Positions 27,807 to 40,461 are shown, numbered from the stretch's first letter. The stretch: DNA of 64,000 nucleotides from Microbacterium sp. NIBRBAC000506063 (GCF_017968845.1 NZ_CP072877.1:248001-312000), one strand, 5' to 3'. Notes: generated by a model from the letters alone, not told the origin. Translations and numbers: made by a program.

Positions 27807-28859
27807 ATGGCAGCCGCGCGTACTCCCTCCCGTGGCGGTGCGCGCGCCGCGAAGGTTCCTCAGGTCTCCTGGCGGGAACCCCGACCGGCTCCGATCGTGC
27901 TCGTCGCAGGGCCTGAAGAGGTGTGCGCGGAGCGGGCGATCGCCGGCATCCGTGACTACCTTCGCGCCGAGGATCCGGCGCTCGAGGTGAGCGATGTCCG
28001 CGCCGATGCCTACGAGTCCGGCACGCTTCTCGCGCTGACCTCGCCCTCCCTATTCGGCGAACCGCGCCTCGTGCGGGTTTCGGGAGTCGAGCGCTGCACC
28101 GATGACTTCCTCAAGGAGGCCGTCGCCTATCTCGAAGCGCCGCAGGAGGGGGCGACGGTCGTGCTGCGGCACACCGGCGCGAGCGTGCGCGGCAAGAAGC
28201 TGCTCGACGCGATCCGCGCAGGTACCGGCGGCGGCATCGAGATCCCGTGCCCGGCGGTCAAACGAGAAAGCGACCGCGTCGACTTCGCGGCGGGGGAGTT
28301 CCGCGCCGCGGGCAAGCGCATCGCCGCTCCCGCCCTCCGCACCCTCGTCTCGGCCTTCGCCGACGATCTGACCGAGCTCGCGGCGGCCTGCCAGCAGCTC
28401 ATCGGCGACGTCGACGGCGACATCACCCCCGAGGTCGTGCAGAAGTACTACGGCGGCCGCGTGGAGGTCTCGGCCTTCGTCGTCGCCGACACCGCGATCG
28501 CCGGTCGCTACGGAGAGGCGCTCGTCGCGCTGCGGCACGCCCTGGCATCCGGTGCCGACCCCGTGCCGCTCGTCGCGGCCTTCGCCATGAAGCTGCGCAC
28601 CATGGCCCGCGTGGCCGGCTCCCGCGAGCCCAGCCGGGCGCTCGCCTCGCGACTCGGCATGAAGGACTGGCAGGTCGACCGCGCCAAGCGTGATCTCGCC
28701 GGGTGGAACGAACGCTCCTTGGGCCTGGCGATCCAGGCCACCGCGCGCGCAGATGCCGAGGTCAAGGGCGCCTCACGCGATCCGGTCTTCGCACTCGAGC
28801 GCATGGTGACGATCATCGCCACGCGCAAGCCCTTCGGGGAGCCCGACTCCGGTCGTTGA
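27807..28859 (+). CDS. holA: DNA polymerase III subunit delta
   Basis: The 350-residue clamp-loader delta subunit, which opens the beta clamp during replication. It follows comEC as in most Gram-positives. The AAA+-like fold lacks a Walker A motif, as expected for delta. The patterns 'APIVLVAGPEEVCAERAI' near residue 29, 'SLFGEPRLVRVSG', 'YYGGRVEVSAFVVAD' and 'ASRLGMKDWQVDRAKRDL' near the C-terminus fit actinobacterial HolA. ATG 27807 lies 36 bp after the comEC stop. The last codons and stop (GGTCGTTGA at about 28851) belong to a dispersed intergenic repeat. Confidence 0.92.
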   Translation: MAAARTPSRGGARAAKVPQVSWREPRPAPIVLVAGPEEVCAERAIAGIRDYLRAEDPALEVSDVRADAYESGTLLALTSPSLFGEPRLVRVSGVERCTDDFLKEAVAYLEAPQEGATVVLRHTGASVRGKKLLDAIRAGTGGGIEIPCPAVKRESDRVDFAAGEFRAAGKRIAAPALRTLVSAFADDLTELAAACQQLIGDVDGDITPEVVQKYYGGRVEVSAFVVADTAIAGRYGEALVALRHALASGADPVPLVAAFAMKLRTMARVAGSREPSRALASRLGMKDWQVDRAKRDLAGWNERSLGLAIQATARADAEVKGASRDPVFALERMVTIIATRKPFGEPDSGR

Positions 28860-28917
28860 GCGGCGGCGCATTGCGCACCGAGCCGGGGCGTGGGGCGCGG
28901 CATCCGAGGGGAAAGCG

Positions 28918-28949
28918 AACGGCCCGCCTCCCAGGGGAGACGGGCCGTT
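28918..28949. terminator. Bidirectional hairpin between holA and rpsT
   Basis: AACGGCCCG...CGGGCCGTT form a perfect 9-base stem, extended by the partly paired inner CCTCCC/GGGGAGA. It lies between two convergent genes, 58 bp after holA and 17 bp after rpsT on their respective strands. There is no long U run, as is common in high-G+C genomes. Confidence 0.75.
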
Positions 28950-28965
28950 GCGGAGAATGATGCGC

Positions 28966-29226
28966 TCAGAGCGCGGCGACCTGCTTGGCGAGAGCCGACT
29001 TGCGGTTGGCGGCCTGGTTCTTGTGCACGACGCCCTTGCTGACGGCCTTGTCGAGCTTGGTCGACGCCTTCTTCAGCGAGGCCTCGGCGGCAGCCTTGTC
29101 ACCGGCCGCGACAGCCTCGCGCGCCTGGCGGACAGCGGTCTTCAGCTCGCTCTTGACGGCCTTATTGCGCTCGCGCGCCTTCTCGTTGGTCTTGTTGCGC
29201 TTGATCTGCGACTTGATGTTTGCCAC
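28966..29226 (-). CDS. rpsT: 30S ribosomal protein S20
   Basis: An 86-residue, strongly basic protein that binds 16S rRNA early in 30S assembly. It begins '[20 protein letters not shown]', the canonical bS20 start, so the GTG at 29226 is the true start; the frame is open further upstream to 29325. The C-terminal '[19 protein letters not shown]' is the conserved S20 end. Convergent with holA, as usual in actinobacteria. Confidence 0.97.
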   Translation of the reverse strand: MANIKSQIKRNKTNEKARERNKAVKSELKTAVRQAREAVAAGDKAAAEASLKKASTKLDKAVSKGVVHKNQAANRKSALAKQVAAL

Positions 29227-29398
29227 GTGTGGAAACTTTCGTTCAGGGATGTGATGGATGAGTGCCATCGGGAGGAAGAGGGCTCCGTCCGGCGGTCGTG
29301 AGGGATGAACCCACACGCAAGCCAAGAATCAACTCTACCAGATCCGGCCTGATGATCGGATTCGGCGGGTCCTCGATGGAGACTCTTTCGGGGAGGTC

Positions 29399-29438
29399 GC
29401 CGCGTTTCGACTCGCCTTCGGCTCGCTCAACGACCGGG
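29399..29438. repeat. Dispersed chromosomal repeat (GGTCGTTGAGCGAG family)
   Basis: On the minus strand it reads CCCGGTCGTTGAGCGAGCCG, continuing to CGAAACGCGGC. It is one copy of a family also seen at 28850, 39265-39340 and 53310-53478. Here the GGT CGT TGA part supplies the last Gly, Arg and stop of the alpha/beta hydrolase gene. Confidence 0.75.
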
Positions 29439-30163
29439 AACGTCGGCGTCGCGCTGCAGCGTCGCGACGGCGAGACTCAGCATCGCGTTGAACACCTCGG
29501 GGCGCATCGCGGGGAGCAGGTGCGTGGTGCGCGGAACGACGATGAGCTCCGAGTGAGGGCTCAGCCGACGGAACAACTCCTCGTTGACGCGCAGTTGGTC
29601 GAGGGCGCCGTTGATCCACCAGACCGGCATGCGCAACCGGGCGACCGCGCGGAGGAGGTCGAGGTCGGCGAGGCTCGCCAGAGCGACATCCTGGGAGTCG
29701 TAGGCGTAGCCGCCGGCGGCGAAGTCGCCGCGCGTCTCCGGCGGGAGGGTCGCGGTCAGCACCCGGGAGGTGATCCACTCGCCGTGCTGGGGCAGCGCGG
29801 TGAAGGTGCGGGCCAGGAAGCGGTACAGCGCCAGCGCCCGGCCGCGGGGAGCGCCGTGCAGGAGGCGCCGATGAGGCCCGCCACCGGCGGGCGATCGCGG
29901 GCTCCCGCGTAGGCGGTCGACAGCAGACCGCCCATCGAGTGCCCGACGAGGAGCACCGGACCCTGGTCGGCGACCGCACGCACGGCCTCGTCGATGGCCG
30001 ACAGTGCCGCATCCAGTGTGAAGGGCTCGTCGCGGCGCGCACCGTGACCGGGAAGGTCGATGGCGATCGCCGGGATCTGCCGCTGCTCCAGATACTCGAT
30101 CTGCGCGCGCCACATGCTCCGCGACGTACGGATCCCGTGCACGAGAACGCAGCTGACCACCAC
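29427..30163 (-). CDS. Alpha/beta hydrolase, one frame break
   Basis: A protein of about 245 residues from two frames. The N-terminal part has the oxyanion strand 'VLVHGIRTSRSMWRAQ', 'IDLPGHGARRD' and the nucleophile elbow 'LLVGHSMGGLLS' (Ser in GHSMG). The C-terminal part has 'MPVWWINGALDQLRV' (acid) and 'RTTHLLPAMRP' (catalytic His). The frame changes at about 29855 in a CCCGCGGCCGGG region, repaired by one base. Substrate unknown. Start GTG 30163 or 30160 puts the first beta strand at the N-terminus. The stop codon is donated by a dispersed repeat. Confidence 0.82.
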
Positions 30164-30230
30164 GTTCTCAGGATAGGACGAAGCGAGAGGAGCGGTGCTC
30201 AGCCCGCGCCGGCACCGCCCTCGCCCTGCC

Positions 30231-33200
30231 TCAGAGCAGCACGCGCACGCTGGTTCGGCCGCTCTGCGATCCGTTGACGTTCGTCGCATCCGACGGCACG
30301 AACACAGCGGTGAACTGGTGGGTGCCGCGGCTCAGGCGCCCGAGCGTATGAGTGGCGAGGCCGCCGCTGACCGTCGAGGTCGCGATCACGTTGCCGTTCG
30401 CATCCCGGAACTCGACCGCGCCCTGCGGTGTGCCGCCGCCGCTCTGGACCACCACGGCGACCAGCGTCGTCGGCAGCAGCCCGTTCACGTGGAGAGGCAG
30501 CACCGGGAGGACGCCGGTGCTCGTCGTCGCCTTCGTGACAGTGAAGCTCAGCGGCCCCGAGACCGAGGCACCGATGTCGTCGGTGCCGACGAAGCGCGCC
30601 GTCACCTCATAGGTGCCCGCTCCGCGGTCGCCGGGGAGCGGAAGGCTGGCCCGCGCCACGCCCTGGCGGCTCAACGCCGACTCGGCGATCACCTCGCCGT
30701 CGACGAGGAACTGCACCAGGCCCGTGCCGACCGGCGCACCCTCGCTCGAGACGTGCGCGGTCGCCGTGACGCCGCCTCGGCTGCCGAAGACGGCCGTGGT
30801 GCGGTTCAGCTCCAGCGTCGTGGCGGATGCCGCAGAGCTCTGCTCCACCGTCAGCGGCACGCGGAGGACCGTGCCGCTGGGATCGACGCTGATCGTCAGC
30901 GTCGCCGTGCCCGGCTCGACGCCGGCCGGGAGCGTGACGGAGACGGATGCCGCGCCGCCAGCGACAGCGAAGTCACCGAGCTCCGTGTCTCCCAGGTGAA
31001 CGGTGAGGCTCGTGTTCTCCGGCGCCCCGCGGCTGGTGAGGTTCAGCCCGGAGACGTCGAAGGCGACGGTCTCGCCGGGGGCGACGGACTCCGGAACACC
31101 CGAGACCTGCACTGCCCGCTTGGCGAAGGAGGGCATGACCGGGGAGTTGTCGGCGAGGTGGTCGACCCAGGCCTCGTAGTCGAGGAATCCGGTGTCGACG
31201 GCATCCGTTCCCTCGGTGAAGACCCGGAAGTTGTCGCCGCCGGCGGCGAGGAAGGAGAGCGTCCCGATCCGGTACTCGGCGTCGGGATCGAGCGGCTCGC
31301 CGTCGATCGTCACCGAGGTGATGCGCGAGCCCTCCGGCCGGCTCTCGTCGAAGGTGTAGGTCACGTTGTCGGAGAGACCCAGCTGCAGGTACGGCCGCGA
31401 GGGGATGTCACCGTTCTCGTCGCGCTGCCACTGCTGCTCGAGCAGCACGGTGAACTGCTCGCCCGTGAGCGTCACGAGCGCCATCGTGTTGTTGAACGGC
31501 AGCACGGCATTGGCCTGCGAGAACGAGATCGTTCCGTCGTCGAGACCGGGCACCGCGGACGCCCCGAACTCCGCCTGCGTGTCCCACAGGTCGGCGCGGA
31601 GGCCGCCGGGGTTGGTGACCCCGATGACGGCGCCGTTGGGCAGGTCCGCGAGCGAGTCGCGGATCGCGTCGGCGACGAGGTTGCCCAGCGTCGACTCGGC
31701 GGCGCGGTCGTCACGGTCCCCGCCCGTCCAGACACCGTCGACGAAGGCTCCGCCGGAGTGCGCGGTGGTGATGTCGGCGCCGACCTCCGCGACGGCGGTG
31801 TCGCCGATCTCCGCGGCATCCGCCAGCGCCGCATCCACGATCGCCTTGACCTCGGCGACGCGCTCGTAGGAGTCGGTGAGCTCGTCGTCTGCGGTCGTGG
31901 TCCGCGGCACGTTGCGCTCGCTGTGCGCGATCACCTCGTGGGTCGCGGGGTCGATCGTCAGTACGATCTCGCCGATGTGGCCGCCGTAGGAGCCGGTCTG
32001 CACGAGCGGGCGGGTCCGCTCGGTGCCGGGGATCGGCGCCGACCACGCGTACTCCTTGTGCGTGTGGCCGGTGAAGATCGCCGCGACCTCGGGCGAGGTC
32101 TCGTTCACGATCTGCGCGAAGGCGCCGCCTGCCGCCAGCTCCTCCTCAAGGCTCGAGCCGTCCGGCGTGCCGGCGCCGGCGCCCTCGTGGTAGAGCGCGA
32201 CGAGGACGTCGGCCTCGCCGTTGCTCTCATCGCCGTCGGTGAGCTGCGCGGCGACGCGGTTGACCGCCTCGACCGGATCGCCGAACGACAGGTCGACGAC
32301 GCCGGCGGGGGAGACGAGCGCCGGGGTCTCCTCGGTGACGACGCCGATCACGCCGACGGTGAGCTCGCCCGCCTGCAGGAGTGCGTACTCGTCCAGGGCG
32401 GCGTCCTCGCTGCCCGCGTGGTAGACATTCGCTCCGAGGTGGGAGAAGTCGGATGCCGGCACCACCCGATCGCGCAGGTCCGCCCACCCGCGATCGAACT
32501 CGTGGTTTCCGACGGCCGTCGTGTCGAGATCGAGGGCGTTCAGCACGTCGATCGTCGGCTGATCCTGCGCGATCGCCGACGCGAACAGGGAGGCGCCGAT
32601 GTTGTCGCCCGAGGAGAGGAACAGCACCGGTCCCGACGCCTCCTCGCGCAGCTGCTCGACGGTGCCGGCGAACTTCACGGTGTCGGCGTCGATCCTCCCG
32701 TGGAAGTCGTTGATGCCGAGGAGGGTGAGCTCGACCGGCGGCGCCGCCGCGGCGAGCCCGACGAGCACCGGGTCGTGGTCGGACGAACGGTAGGCGTCGG
32801 GCGCGTAGAAGAGCGTGCCGTTATAGTTGTAGCGGCTGTACTCGAGCGCGATCGACTCACCGGAGTTGATGTTCCAGATGTCGCCGCCGGTCGCGCGCTT
32901 GCGCGCCGCCTCGTTCAGGAGGATGTGGTCGAGCGACCCTGCCTGCCCGGAGAAGTTGTAGCTGGCGCCGTCGATCCCGAGGGCGAGGGTCGCGTTCGCG
33001 TAGCCGTCGTCGTAGAGGATCTGCAGCGGGTCCTCGTGCGTGTAGGAGTTGAAGTCGCCCGCGAGCAGCACAGCCTCGACGTCGCCGCGGACCTCCTCGA
33101 CCCAGTCGCGCAGGGCGGTCGCCTGGCGCTCGCGGGACTCGTTGGACGCGCCCTGGCCGTCGCCGGCATCCGCGTCTCCGGGCCAAGGGCCGGGCGAGCC

Positions 33201-35243
33201 CTTCGACTTGAAGTGGTTGACGACGAAGAGGAAGGGGTCGCCGCCGCCCGCGGGTTCGAAGACCTGGCCGATCGGTTCGCGGGCGTTCCCGAACGCCTGC
33301 TCCGGCGCGCTCTGGTCGCCCAGGGCCACGGAGTCGCCCACCGGGGTGACCGCATCCGGCTGGAAGATGATCGCGTTGGTGATCACGTCCTGCAGGGTGA
33401 GGTCGGGGAGATCGACCGAGGAGGCCACGTAGTCCCAGCGCTCCGATCCCGCGGCGGCGTTGAGCGCGTCGACGAGGGTGGCTGTCGCCTCGTCGGTCTC
33501 CTCGCCGAGAGCCGCGGAGTTCTCGATCTCCATGAGGCCCAGCACGTCGGCGTCGAGCGTATTGATCGCCTCGACGATCTTGTCCTGCTGACGCTTCAGG
33601 CTCGCCTCGTCCCAGGCGCCGCGCTGCGGGCAGCCGTCGCGCACCGCGATGCCGTTGCCGGCGCGGTCCTCCCAGGCGCGGCAGGAGGCGGTGTCCGCGC
33701 CGAGGGTGGTGAAGTAGTTCAGCACGTTGAAGGCGCCGACCGTCACGTCTCCGCCGACGTCTTCCGGGCGGAGGTGCGGATGTCGGAGAACTCGACGAGG
33801 TCGTCGCCTGCGCCCGCCTGCACCCAGCTGGTCGGGTTGAACTTCCAGGCGTTGTTTCGCCAGTCGACGATCACGGGCTCGGTGAAGGTGACGGATGCGC
33901 CGACGACCACCGGGGCGTCCAGCGAGATGTAGGGCGGGGTCAGGCCGGTGTTTGAGGCGTTCAGGAAGTTCACCGAGGCGCCGTCGTCGAGGATCACGCC
34001 GCGCGCCGCGTTGTCGGCGGTGACGGCATCGGCCTCGGCCGAGCCCGGACGCGCCTTGTCGGTCGGCTGCCAGAGCGGAGTGTCGCCGGAGGCGAGACCC
34101 ACTTCGCCGTACTGGTTCGTGGCGTAGGTGTTGCTGACCGTGAACGTCCCCTGCGGGGCGACGAGCATCGACTCGAGCGTCTCGCGCTCGGCATCCGTCG
34201 ACGGCCAGGGGACGACGGCGGGCTCCGGGGCCTCGACCTCCTCGTCGAGGACGGTCACGTTCGACGCCGCACCAGGGGCGATCTGGGTGAGACCGTTGAA
34301 CTCGCCGACGACGCCGGTGACCTCGACGTAGGCGCCGACCGGCTGGATCGCCGCGGACCCGAAGACGAAGACGGCGTCGGAGGCGTCATGGCTGGAGAGG
34401 TCGATCTCTCCGCCGGTGCCGGGCGTCTGGATGACGAAGCCGTTGTACCCGCCGGTGGGTAACTTGCGGTCACGACACCGCGAGTGGTGACGGTCTGGCC
34501 GACCAGCGGCGAGGTCTCGCCGGTGCCCTGGATCTCGGCGATCGTGCGCGTCTCAGGGTCGGGTTCGGGTTCGGGTTCGGGCTCCGGCTCTTCCTCGTCG
34601 TCGCCCGTGGAGTTCTGGGGCGTGGGCGCCCCGACGGCGAAGTCCGCCGCGTTGTCCGCGGTGTTGGCGCTCGCCTCGTCGCGGGAGATGCTCGTCGTGT
34701 TGGTCGTGGCCGGCGCCGGCCCGAGACCTGCGTAGTCGGATGCTGCCGGTCCCCAGCCCACGAAGTCGACGACGCTGTCCGCACCGTGCGCGTTTCCGGT
34801 CGAGCCGGTGAGCGCGGTCGTGGAGGCGACGAGGGCGATCTTGCCGCCGGTCGCGCTCAGCGCGAGGTTCCCGACGTCATCGGGGTCGGCAGCGGTGTGG
34901 TGCCGCCCGTGCCCTGCGCCTGCTGCACGAGGAAATGATCGCCGGGCTCGATCGTGCCGCTGAGCGCGTGCGCGTTGTTGCTGTTGAAAACGCCGGCGCT
35001 GGAGGCGTACTGCAGCGTCCACCCTCCAGGTCCACGGGTTCTTCGCCCGTGTTGACCAGCTCCACGAAGTCGTGCGTGAACGTGGCGCCCGAGTTGCCGC
35101 CGCCTCCATAGACCTCGTTGATGACGACGGAGGCGTCGGGGAGACCGCGCCGTGCGCGGCGGGGCGGTGACGAGGCCGGTGGTGACCAGCGCGAGGGCGG
35201 TGAGCGTGGCGAGAGAGCGCCGACGGGAGTTGCGGTGCGACAC
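30231..35243 (-). CDS. Very large secreted nuclease / 5'-nucleotidase (ExeM/NucH type), several frame breaks
   Basis: About 1670 residues after joining frames. In order: a signal peptide at 35243; a lamin-tail domain ('INEVYGGGGNSGATFTHDF'); an acidic Glu-Pro linker; an OB-like region ('GVVTASYP', 'AYVEVTGVVGEFNGLTQ'); an endonuclease/exonuclease/phosphatase domain ('VGAFNVLNYF', 'DADVLGLMEIENS', 'AGDFNSYTHEDP', 'SDHDPVLVG'); a metallophosphatase/5'-nucleotidase ('LLGINDFHGRIDA', 'VGNHEFDRGW', 'TGHTHKEY'); then Ig-like repeats to the C-terminus. It probably degrades extracellular DNA and removes phosphate from nucleotides. Frame breaks lie at about 33745, 34458, 34873, 35025 and two near 35160, all in G/C runs. 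No LPXTG-type anchor is seen. Confidence 0.85.
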
Positions 35244-35441
35244 AGCGAAGGATCCTCTTCTTGATGATTCGGTCTGACCTGCGTGTGGACCGCCTCCCCG
35301 AGGCTCCGGTCCGCTTCAAAGACTGCCCTACAGGGCGGTCCGACGAGGCTAACCCGAAGTGAACGATCGAGGAATTGCCCATTCGGGCAGGCGCATCGGA
35401 AGAAAGTCAAGGGCGTGCTGAGCCCGTAGACTCGAAGGAAT

Positions 35442-37290
<1,849 letters not shown>

Positions 37291-37356
37291 CGGATGCCGC
37301 GGCCGCGGCGCCGTGGCTCACTGCTTGCGCGCAAGGTCCAGGGTTAGGCTTGTCAC

Positions 37357-38010
37357 ATGCGGCGCGGTACTTTCCGAGACGAGACGGTCGACTATGCGGC
37401 GGTCGGGGCGACTCACGCGCCCGACCTCATGCACTACCCGCCCGAGCGCAGCACTCCCGCCGAGGAGTCGTGGCGCATCGGCAGCGGTGAAGAGCGCTTC
37501 CACACGGCGAGCGATGCGCTGCTGTCCTGGACCGCGCAGAAGGCGGCCGGCCTCACCCTCGAGGATGTGCGTCCGGCATCCGGACCCTCGTACGCCGGTG
37601 TCAGCTTCGATGCCGAGGGCAAGCCGATCAGCCCCAGCAAGCGCGAGGCCGAGCAGCGTTTCGACGCCGACGGCACGCCGTATGTGGGGCCCGGCATGAC
37701 GATCCACGTGCGCGGACGCGTCGGCGGCATGAAGGCCGACGCCGAGCTGCGCGTGATCTCGGTGACCGAGGAGGCGCGGCGCGTGGGATTCACCTTGGGC
37801 ACGGTGGGCGGCTCGGTCGTCAGCGGCGAGGAGTCCTTCGACCTGGAGTGGCGGGAGGACAGCGACGAGGTGTGGTTCACCGTGCGCGCCTTCGACCGGC
37901 CGACGAGGATCCTGTACCGGATGCTGCCCGGACTCACCCGCCGGCGTCGCCGTCAGCTGTTCGCCCGCTATCTGCGGGCGATCTCACCGCTGTACGTGAC
38001 ACCCGTGTGA
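37357..38010 (+). CDS. DUF1990 family protein
   Basis: The 217-residue product has the family patterns '[20 protein letters not shown]' and 'GHVVSGEE'-like '[15 protein letters not shown]' near residue 150, and a C-terminal '[12 protein letters not shown]'. Soluble and of unknown function; the family is often found beside hemW and lepA in actinobacteria. Its stop codon overlaps the hemW start by one base (TGATG), so the two are translated together. Confidence 0.8.
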   Translation: MRRGTFRDETVDYAAVGATHAPDLMHYPPERSTPAEESWRIGSGEERFHTASDALLSWTAQKAAGLTLEDVRPASGPSYAGVSFDAEGKPISPSKREAEQRFDADGTPYVGPGMTIHVRGRVGGMKADAELRVISVTEEARRVGFTLGTVGGSVVSGEESFDLEWREDSDEVWFTVRAFDRPTRILYRMLPGLTRRRRRQLFARYLRAISPLYVTPV

Positions 38011-39248
38011 TGGCCGGACCACTTCCGGTCGGCGATCCCGCACCGGCGGACGGTGGGCTCCCCGACGATCTCGCCCTCGATCCCTCCATTCCGTTCTCGG
38101 TATATCTGCACATCCCCTTCTGTCGGGTGCGCTGCGGCTACTGCGACTTCAATACCTACACGGCGAGCGAGCTGCGCGGCCTGAAGCAGGAGGAGTACGC
38201 CGGCACGCTGAAGGACGAGATTACGCTCGCCCGTCGCGTGCTGGGTGATGCTGGAGCGCTGCGGCCGATGTCGACGGTGTTCTTCGGCGGCGGAACGCCG
38301 ACGCTGCTGCCCGCCGGAGATCTCGCCCGGATGCTGGATGCCGCCGTCGGCGCCTTCCGGCTCGAGCCCGGCGCGGAGATCACCGTCGAGGCCAACCCCG
38401 ACACCGTCACTCCCGCCGTCGCGCGCACGCTCGCCGATGCCGGGGTGACGCGTGTGTCGATCGGCATGCAGTCGGCGGTCCCGCATGTGCTGGCGGCGTT
38501 GGACCGCACGCACGACCCGGAGAACGTCCGCACCGCGGTCGATGCGTCCCGCGACGCCGGACTCGACGTGAGCGTCGATCTCATCTACGGCGCTCCGGGC
38601 GAGACGCTCGCCGACTGGGAGGCCTCGCTGGACGAGGCAGTGTCGCTGACATCCGATCACATCTCCGCGTATGCGCTCATCATCGAGGACGGCACCAAGC
38701 TCGCGCGGCAGATCCGTCGGGGCGAGGTGCCGGCGCCCGACGACGATCTCCAGGCCGACATGTACGAGCTCGCCGATGCGAAGCTGTCGGATGCCGGATT
38801 CGACTGGTACGAGGTCAGCAACTGGGCGCGCCGCTCGACGAGCTCAGGGACCGCATTCGACAAGCGGTCGCGCCACAACCTCGCCTACTGGCGGGGGAGC
38901 GACTGGTGGGGCTTCGGTCCTGGAGCGCACAGCCACGTCGCGGGCCTGCGCTGGTGGAACGTGAAGCACCCGGCCGCCTACGCGCAGCGCCTTGCGGCGG
39001 GCGAGTCGCCGGCGGCGGGGCGCGAGCGCCCGGACGATGAGGCACGCCTGCTCGAGCGCGTGCTGCTGGAGAGCCGCATCGCCGAAGGGCTCGCGATCGA
39101 CGTGCTCCCCGCAGACCGCAGGGAGAGGGTCGCCGGCCTCATCGCCGACGGTCTGGTCGACCCCGCCTCCGCGCTGCGCGGCCGCATTCGGCTCACCCTG
39201 CGCGGCCGCCTGCTCGCCGACGCGGTGGTGCGTGCGCTGACCGACTGA
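38010..39248 (+). CDS. hemW: Radical SAM heme chaperone HemW
   Basis: A 412-residue radical SAM protein. The cluster motif is 'PFCRVRCGYCDFNTYT' (CxxxCxxC, Cys near residues 35-42), then 'VFFGGGTPTLL', 'ITVEANPDTVTP' and 'RVSIGMQS'. The C-terminal HemN/HemW domain ends the protein. The leading Cys pattern fits HemW (heme chaperone) rather than HemN oxidase. At about residue 275-288 an extra stretch (RRSTSSGTAFDKRS) interrupts the usual 'SNWAR...RHNLAYW' region and derives from a dispersed DNA repeat. Start ATG 38010 is coupled to the preceding stop. Confidence 0.92.
   Translation: MAGPLPVGDPAPADGGLPDDLALDPSIPFSVYLHIPFCRVRCGYCDFNTYTASELRGLKQEEYAGTLKDEITLARRVLGDAGALRPMSTVFFGGGTPTLLPAGDLARMLDAAVGAFRLEPGAEITVEANPDTVTPAVARTLADAGVTRVSIGMQSAVPHVLAALDRTHDPENVRTAVDASRDAGLDVSVDLIYGAPGETLADWEASLDEAVSLTSDHISAYALIIEDGTKLARQIRRGEVPAPDDDLQADMYELADAKLSDAGFDWYEVSNWARRSTSSGTAFDKRSRHNLAYWRGSDWWGFGPGAHSHVAGLRWWNVKHPAAYAQRLAAGESPAAGRERPDDEARLLERVLLESRIAEGLAIDVLPADRRERVAGLIADGLVDPASALRGRIRLTLRGRLLADAVVRALTD
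38831..38852 (+). repeat. In-frame dispersed repeat inside hemW
   Basis: A diverged copy of the CCCTTCGACAGGCTCAGG family (here CGACGAGCTCAGGGACC) lies in frame and encodes RSTSSGT. It falls in a loop between conserved HemW segments. Confidence 0.6.
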
Positions 39249-39264
39249 TCTCCCGGCATCCGCA

Positions 39265-39340
39265 CCCCGGTCGTTGAGCGAGGAATCGCACACCGTTTCG
39301 TCTCGCTCCGCCTACGGCGGTGCTCGCTCAACGACCGGGG
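39265..39340. repeat. Palindromic intergenic repeat between hemW and hrcA
   Basis: Perfect 18-base inverted arms CCCCGGTCGTTGAGCGAG and CTCGCTCAACGACCGGGG enclose 40 bases containing CGTTTCGTCTCGCTCCGCC. It starts 16 bases after the hemW stop, so it may work as a transcription stop or mRNA-stabilising hairpin ahead of the heat-shock operon. It is the most complete copy of the GGTCGTTGAGCGAG family in the window. Confidence 0.85.
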
Positions 39341-39358
39341 TGGGGAGTCAGGATAGAA

Positions 39359-39385
39359 TTGGCACTCAGAGTTGTCGAGTGCCAA
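39359..39385 (+). promoter_or_regulatory. CIRCE operator
   Basis: TTGGCACTC-N9-GAGTGCCAA is a perfect match to the CIRCE consensus, located 12-38 bases upstream of the hrcA start. HrcA binds CIRCE to repress heat-shock genes, so the hrcA-dnaJ operon is autoregulated. Confidence 0.97.
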
Positions 39386-39396
39386 GAGGGAGCATC

Positions 39397-40431
39397 ATGG
39401 TCAGTGAGCGCGGACTCCAGGTGCTTCGCGCCATCGTCCAGGACTACGTCGAGACGCACGAGCCCGTCGGCAGCAAGTCGATCGTCGACCGCTACTCCTT
39501 CGGCGTGTCGGCGGCGACCATCCGCAACGACATGGCGCAGCTCGAAGACGAAGACCTCATCACCGCCCCCCACACCTCTTCGGGGCGGGTTCCCACCGAC
39601 AAGGGGTATCGGGTCTTCGTCGACCACCTCGCCCGCATCCGTCCCCTCTCTGCGGCGCAGCGCTCGGCGATCGAGAGCTTCCTGACCGACCCGGCCGACT
39701 TCGACGACCTGATGGCACGGTCCGTGCGCGTGCTCACCCGGCTCACCGGCCAGGTCGCGCTGGCTCAGTACCCTTCGTTCGCGACGGCGCAGCTCACGCA
39801 CGTCGAGGTCGTCGCCCTCGCGCCGAACCGCCTCCTGGTCATCCTCGTGACGGATGCCGGCGGCGTCTCGCAGCGCATCGCGCCGCTGCCGATCGATCTC
39901 GACGAGGCCGACCTCGCCGTGCTGCGCGCTCAGCTCGCCTCGGCGCTGACCGGTCGCTCTGTGCGGGACGCCTCCGAGCGTCTGACCACCCTCGTCGACG
40001 GGCAGAGCGCCCCGCGCATCGAGCCCGCCCTGCGCGCGCTCGGTGCGGCGATCGGCGAGGAGCTGGGCGAGTTCCGGCAGGAGAAGCTCGTCATGGCGGG
40101 TGCGGCGACGCTCGCGCGCCGGGAGCAGGACTTCCGGGGCAGCCTTCACCCGATCCTCGAGGCGATCGAGGAGCAGGTGACGCTGCTGCGGCTCATGAGC
40201 GAGATGCGTCCCGACGAGCAGGGGCTCGCCGCGAGCATCGGCACCGAGAACGAGCCCTTCGGCCTGCCCGAGGCCTCGATCGTCGCCAGTGACTACGCCG
40301 CCGCCGGCGGCACCGCGCGTCTCGGGGTCATGGGCCCCACGCGCATGGACTATCCGAGCAATCTCGCCGCCGCGCGGGCCGTCGCCCGCTACCTGTCGCG
40401 GATGCTCGACGAAGACGAGGCGCGCCGCTGA
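39397..40431 (+). CDS. hrcA: Heat-inducible transcription repressor HrcA
   Basis: The 344-residue protein has the N-terminal winged helix 'RGLQVLRAIVQDYVETHEPV', then 'SSATIRND'-type 'GVSAATIRNDMAQLEDEDLI' and the HrcA GAF-like effector domain ending 'SNLAAARAVARYLSRML'. It represses heat-shock genes at CIRCE; a perfect CIRCE lies directly upstream. GAGGG precedes the ATG. dnaJ follows after 30 bases on the same strand, giving the standard hrcA-dnaJ operon. Confidence 0.97.
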   Translation: MVSERGLQVLRAIVQDYVETHEPVGSKSIVDRYSFGVSAATIRNDMAQLEDEDLITAPHTSSGRVPTDKGYRVFVDHLARIRPLSAAQRSAIESFLTDPADFDDLMARSVRVLTRLTGQVALAQYPSFATAQLTHVEVVALAPNRLLVILVTDAGGVSQRIAPLPIDLDEADLAVLRAQLASALTGRSVRDASERLTTLVDGQSAPRIEPALRALGAAIGEELGEFRQEKLVMAGAATLARREQDFRGSLHPILEAIEEQVTLLRLMSEMRPDEQGLAASIGTENEPFGLPEASIVASDYAAAGGTARLGVMGPTRMDYPSNLAAARAVARYLSRMLDEDEARR

Positions 40432-40461
40432 GCGTGCCGGCACGTACGCAGAAAGGTGATT

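Noticed and set aside
30195..33932. A 1245-residue open frame on the plus strand
   Set aside because: Antisense to the nuclease/nucleotidase gene, whose domains and motifs are clear. The plus-strand product is Arg/Val/Gly-rich without motifs.
39265..39340. CRISPR-like repeat
   Set aside because: Only one inverted pair with no spacers or repeated units; it is a dispersed palindromic element. No CRISPR array or cas gene occurs in the window.
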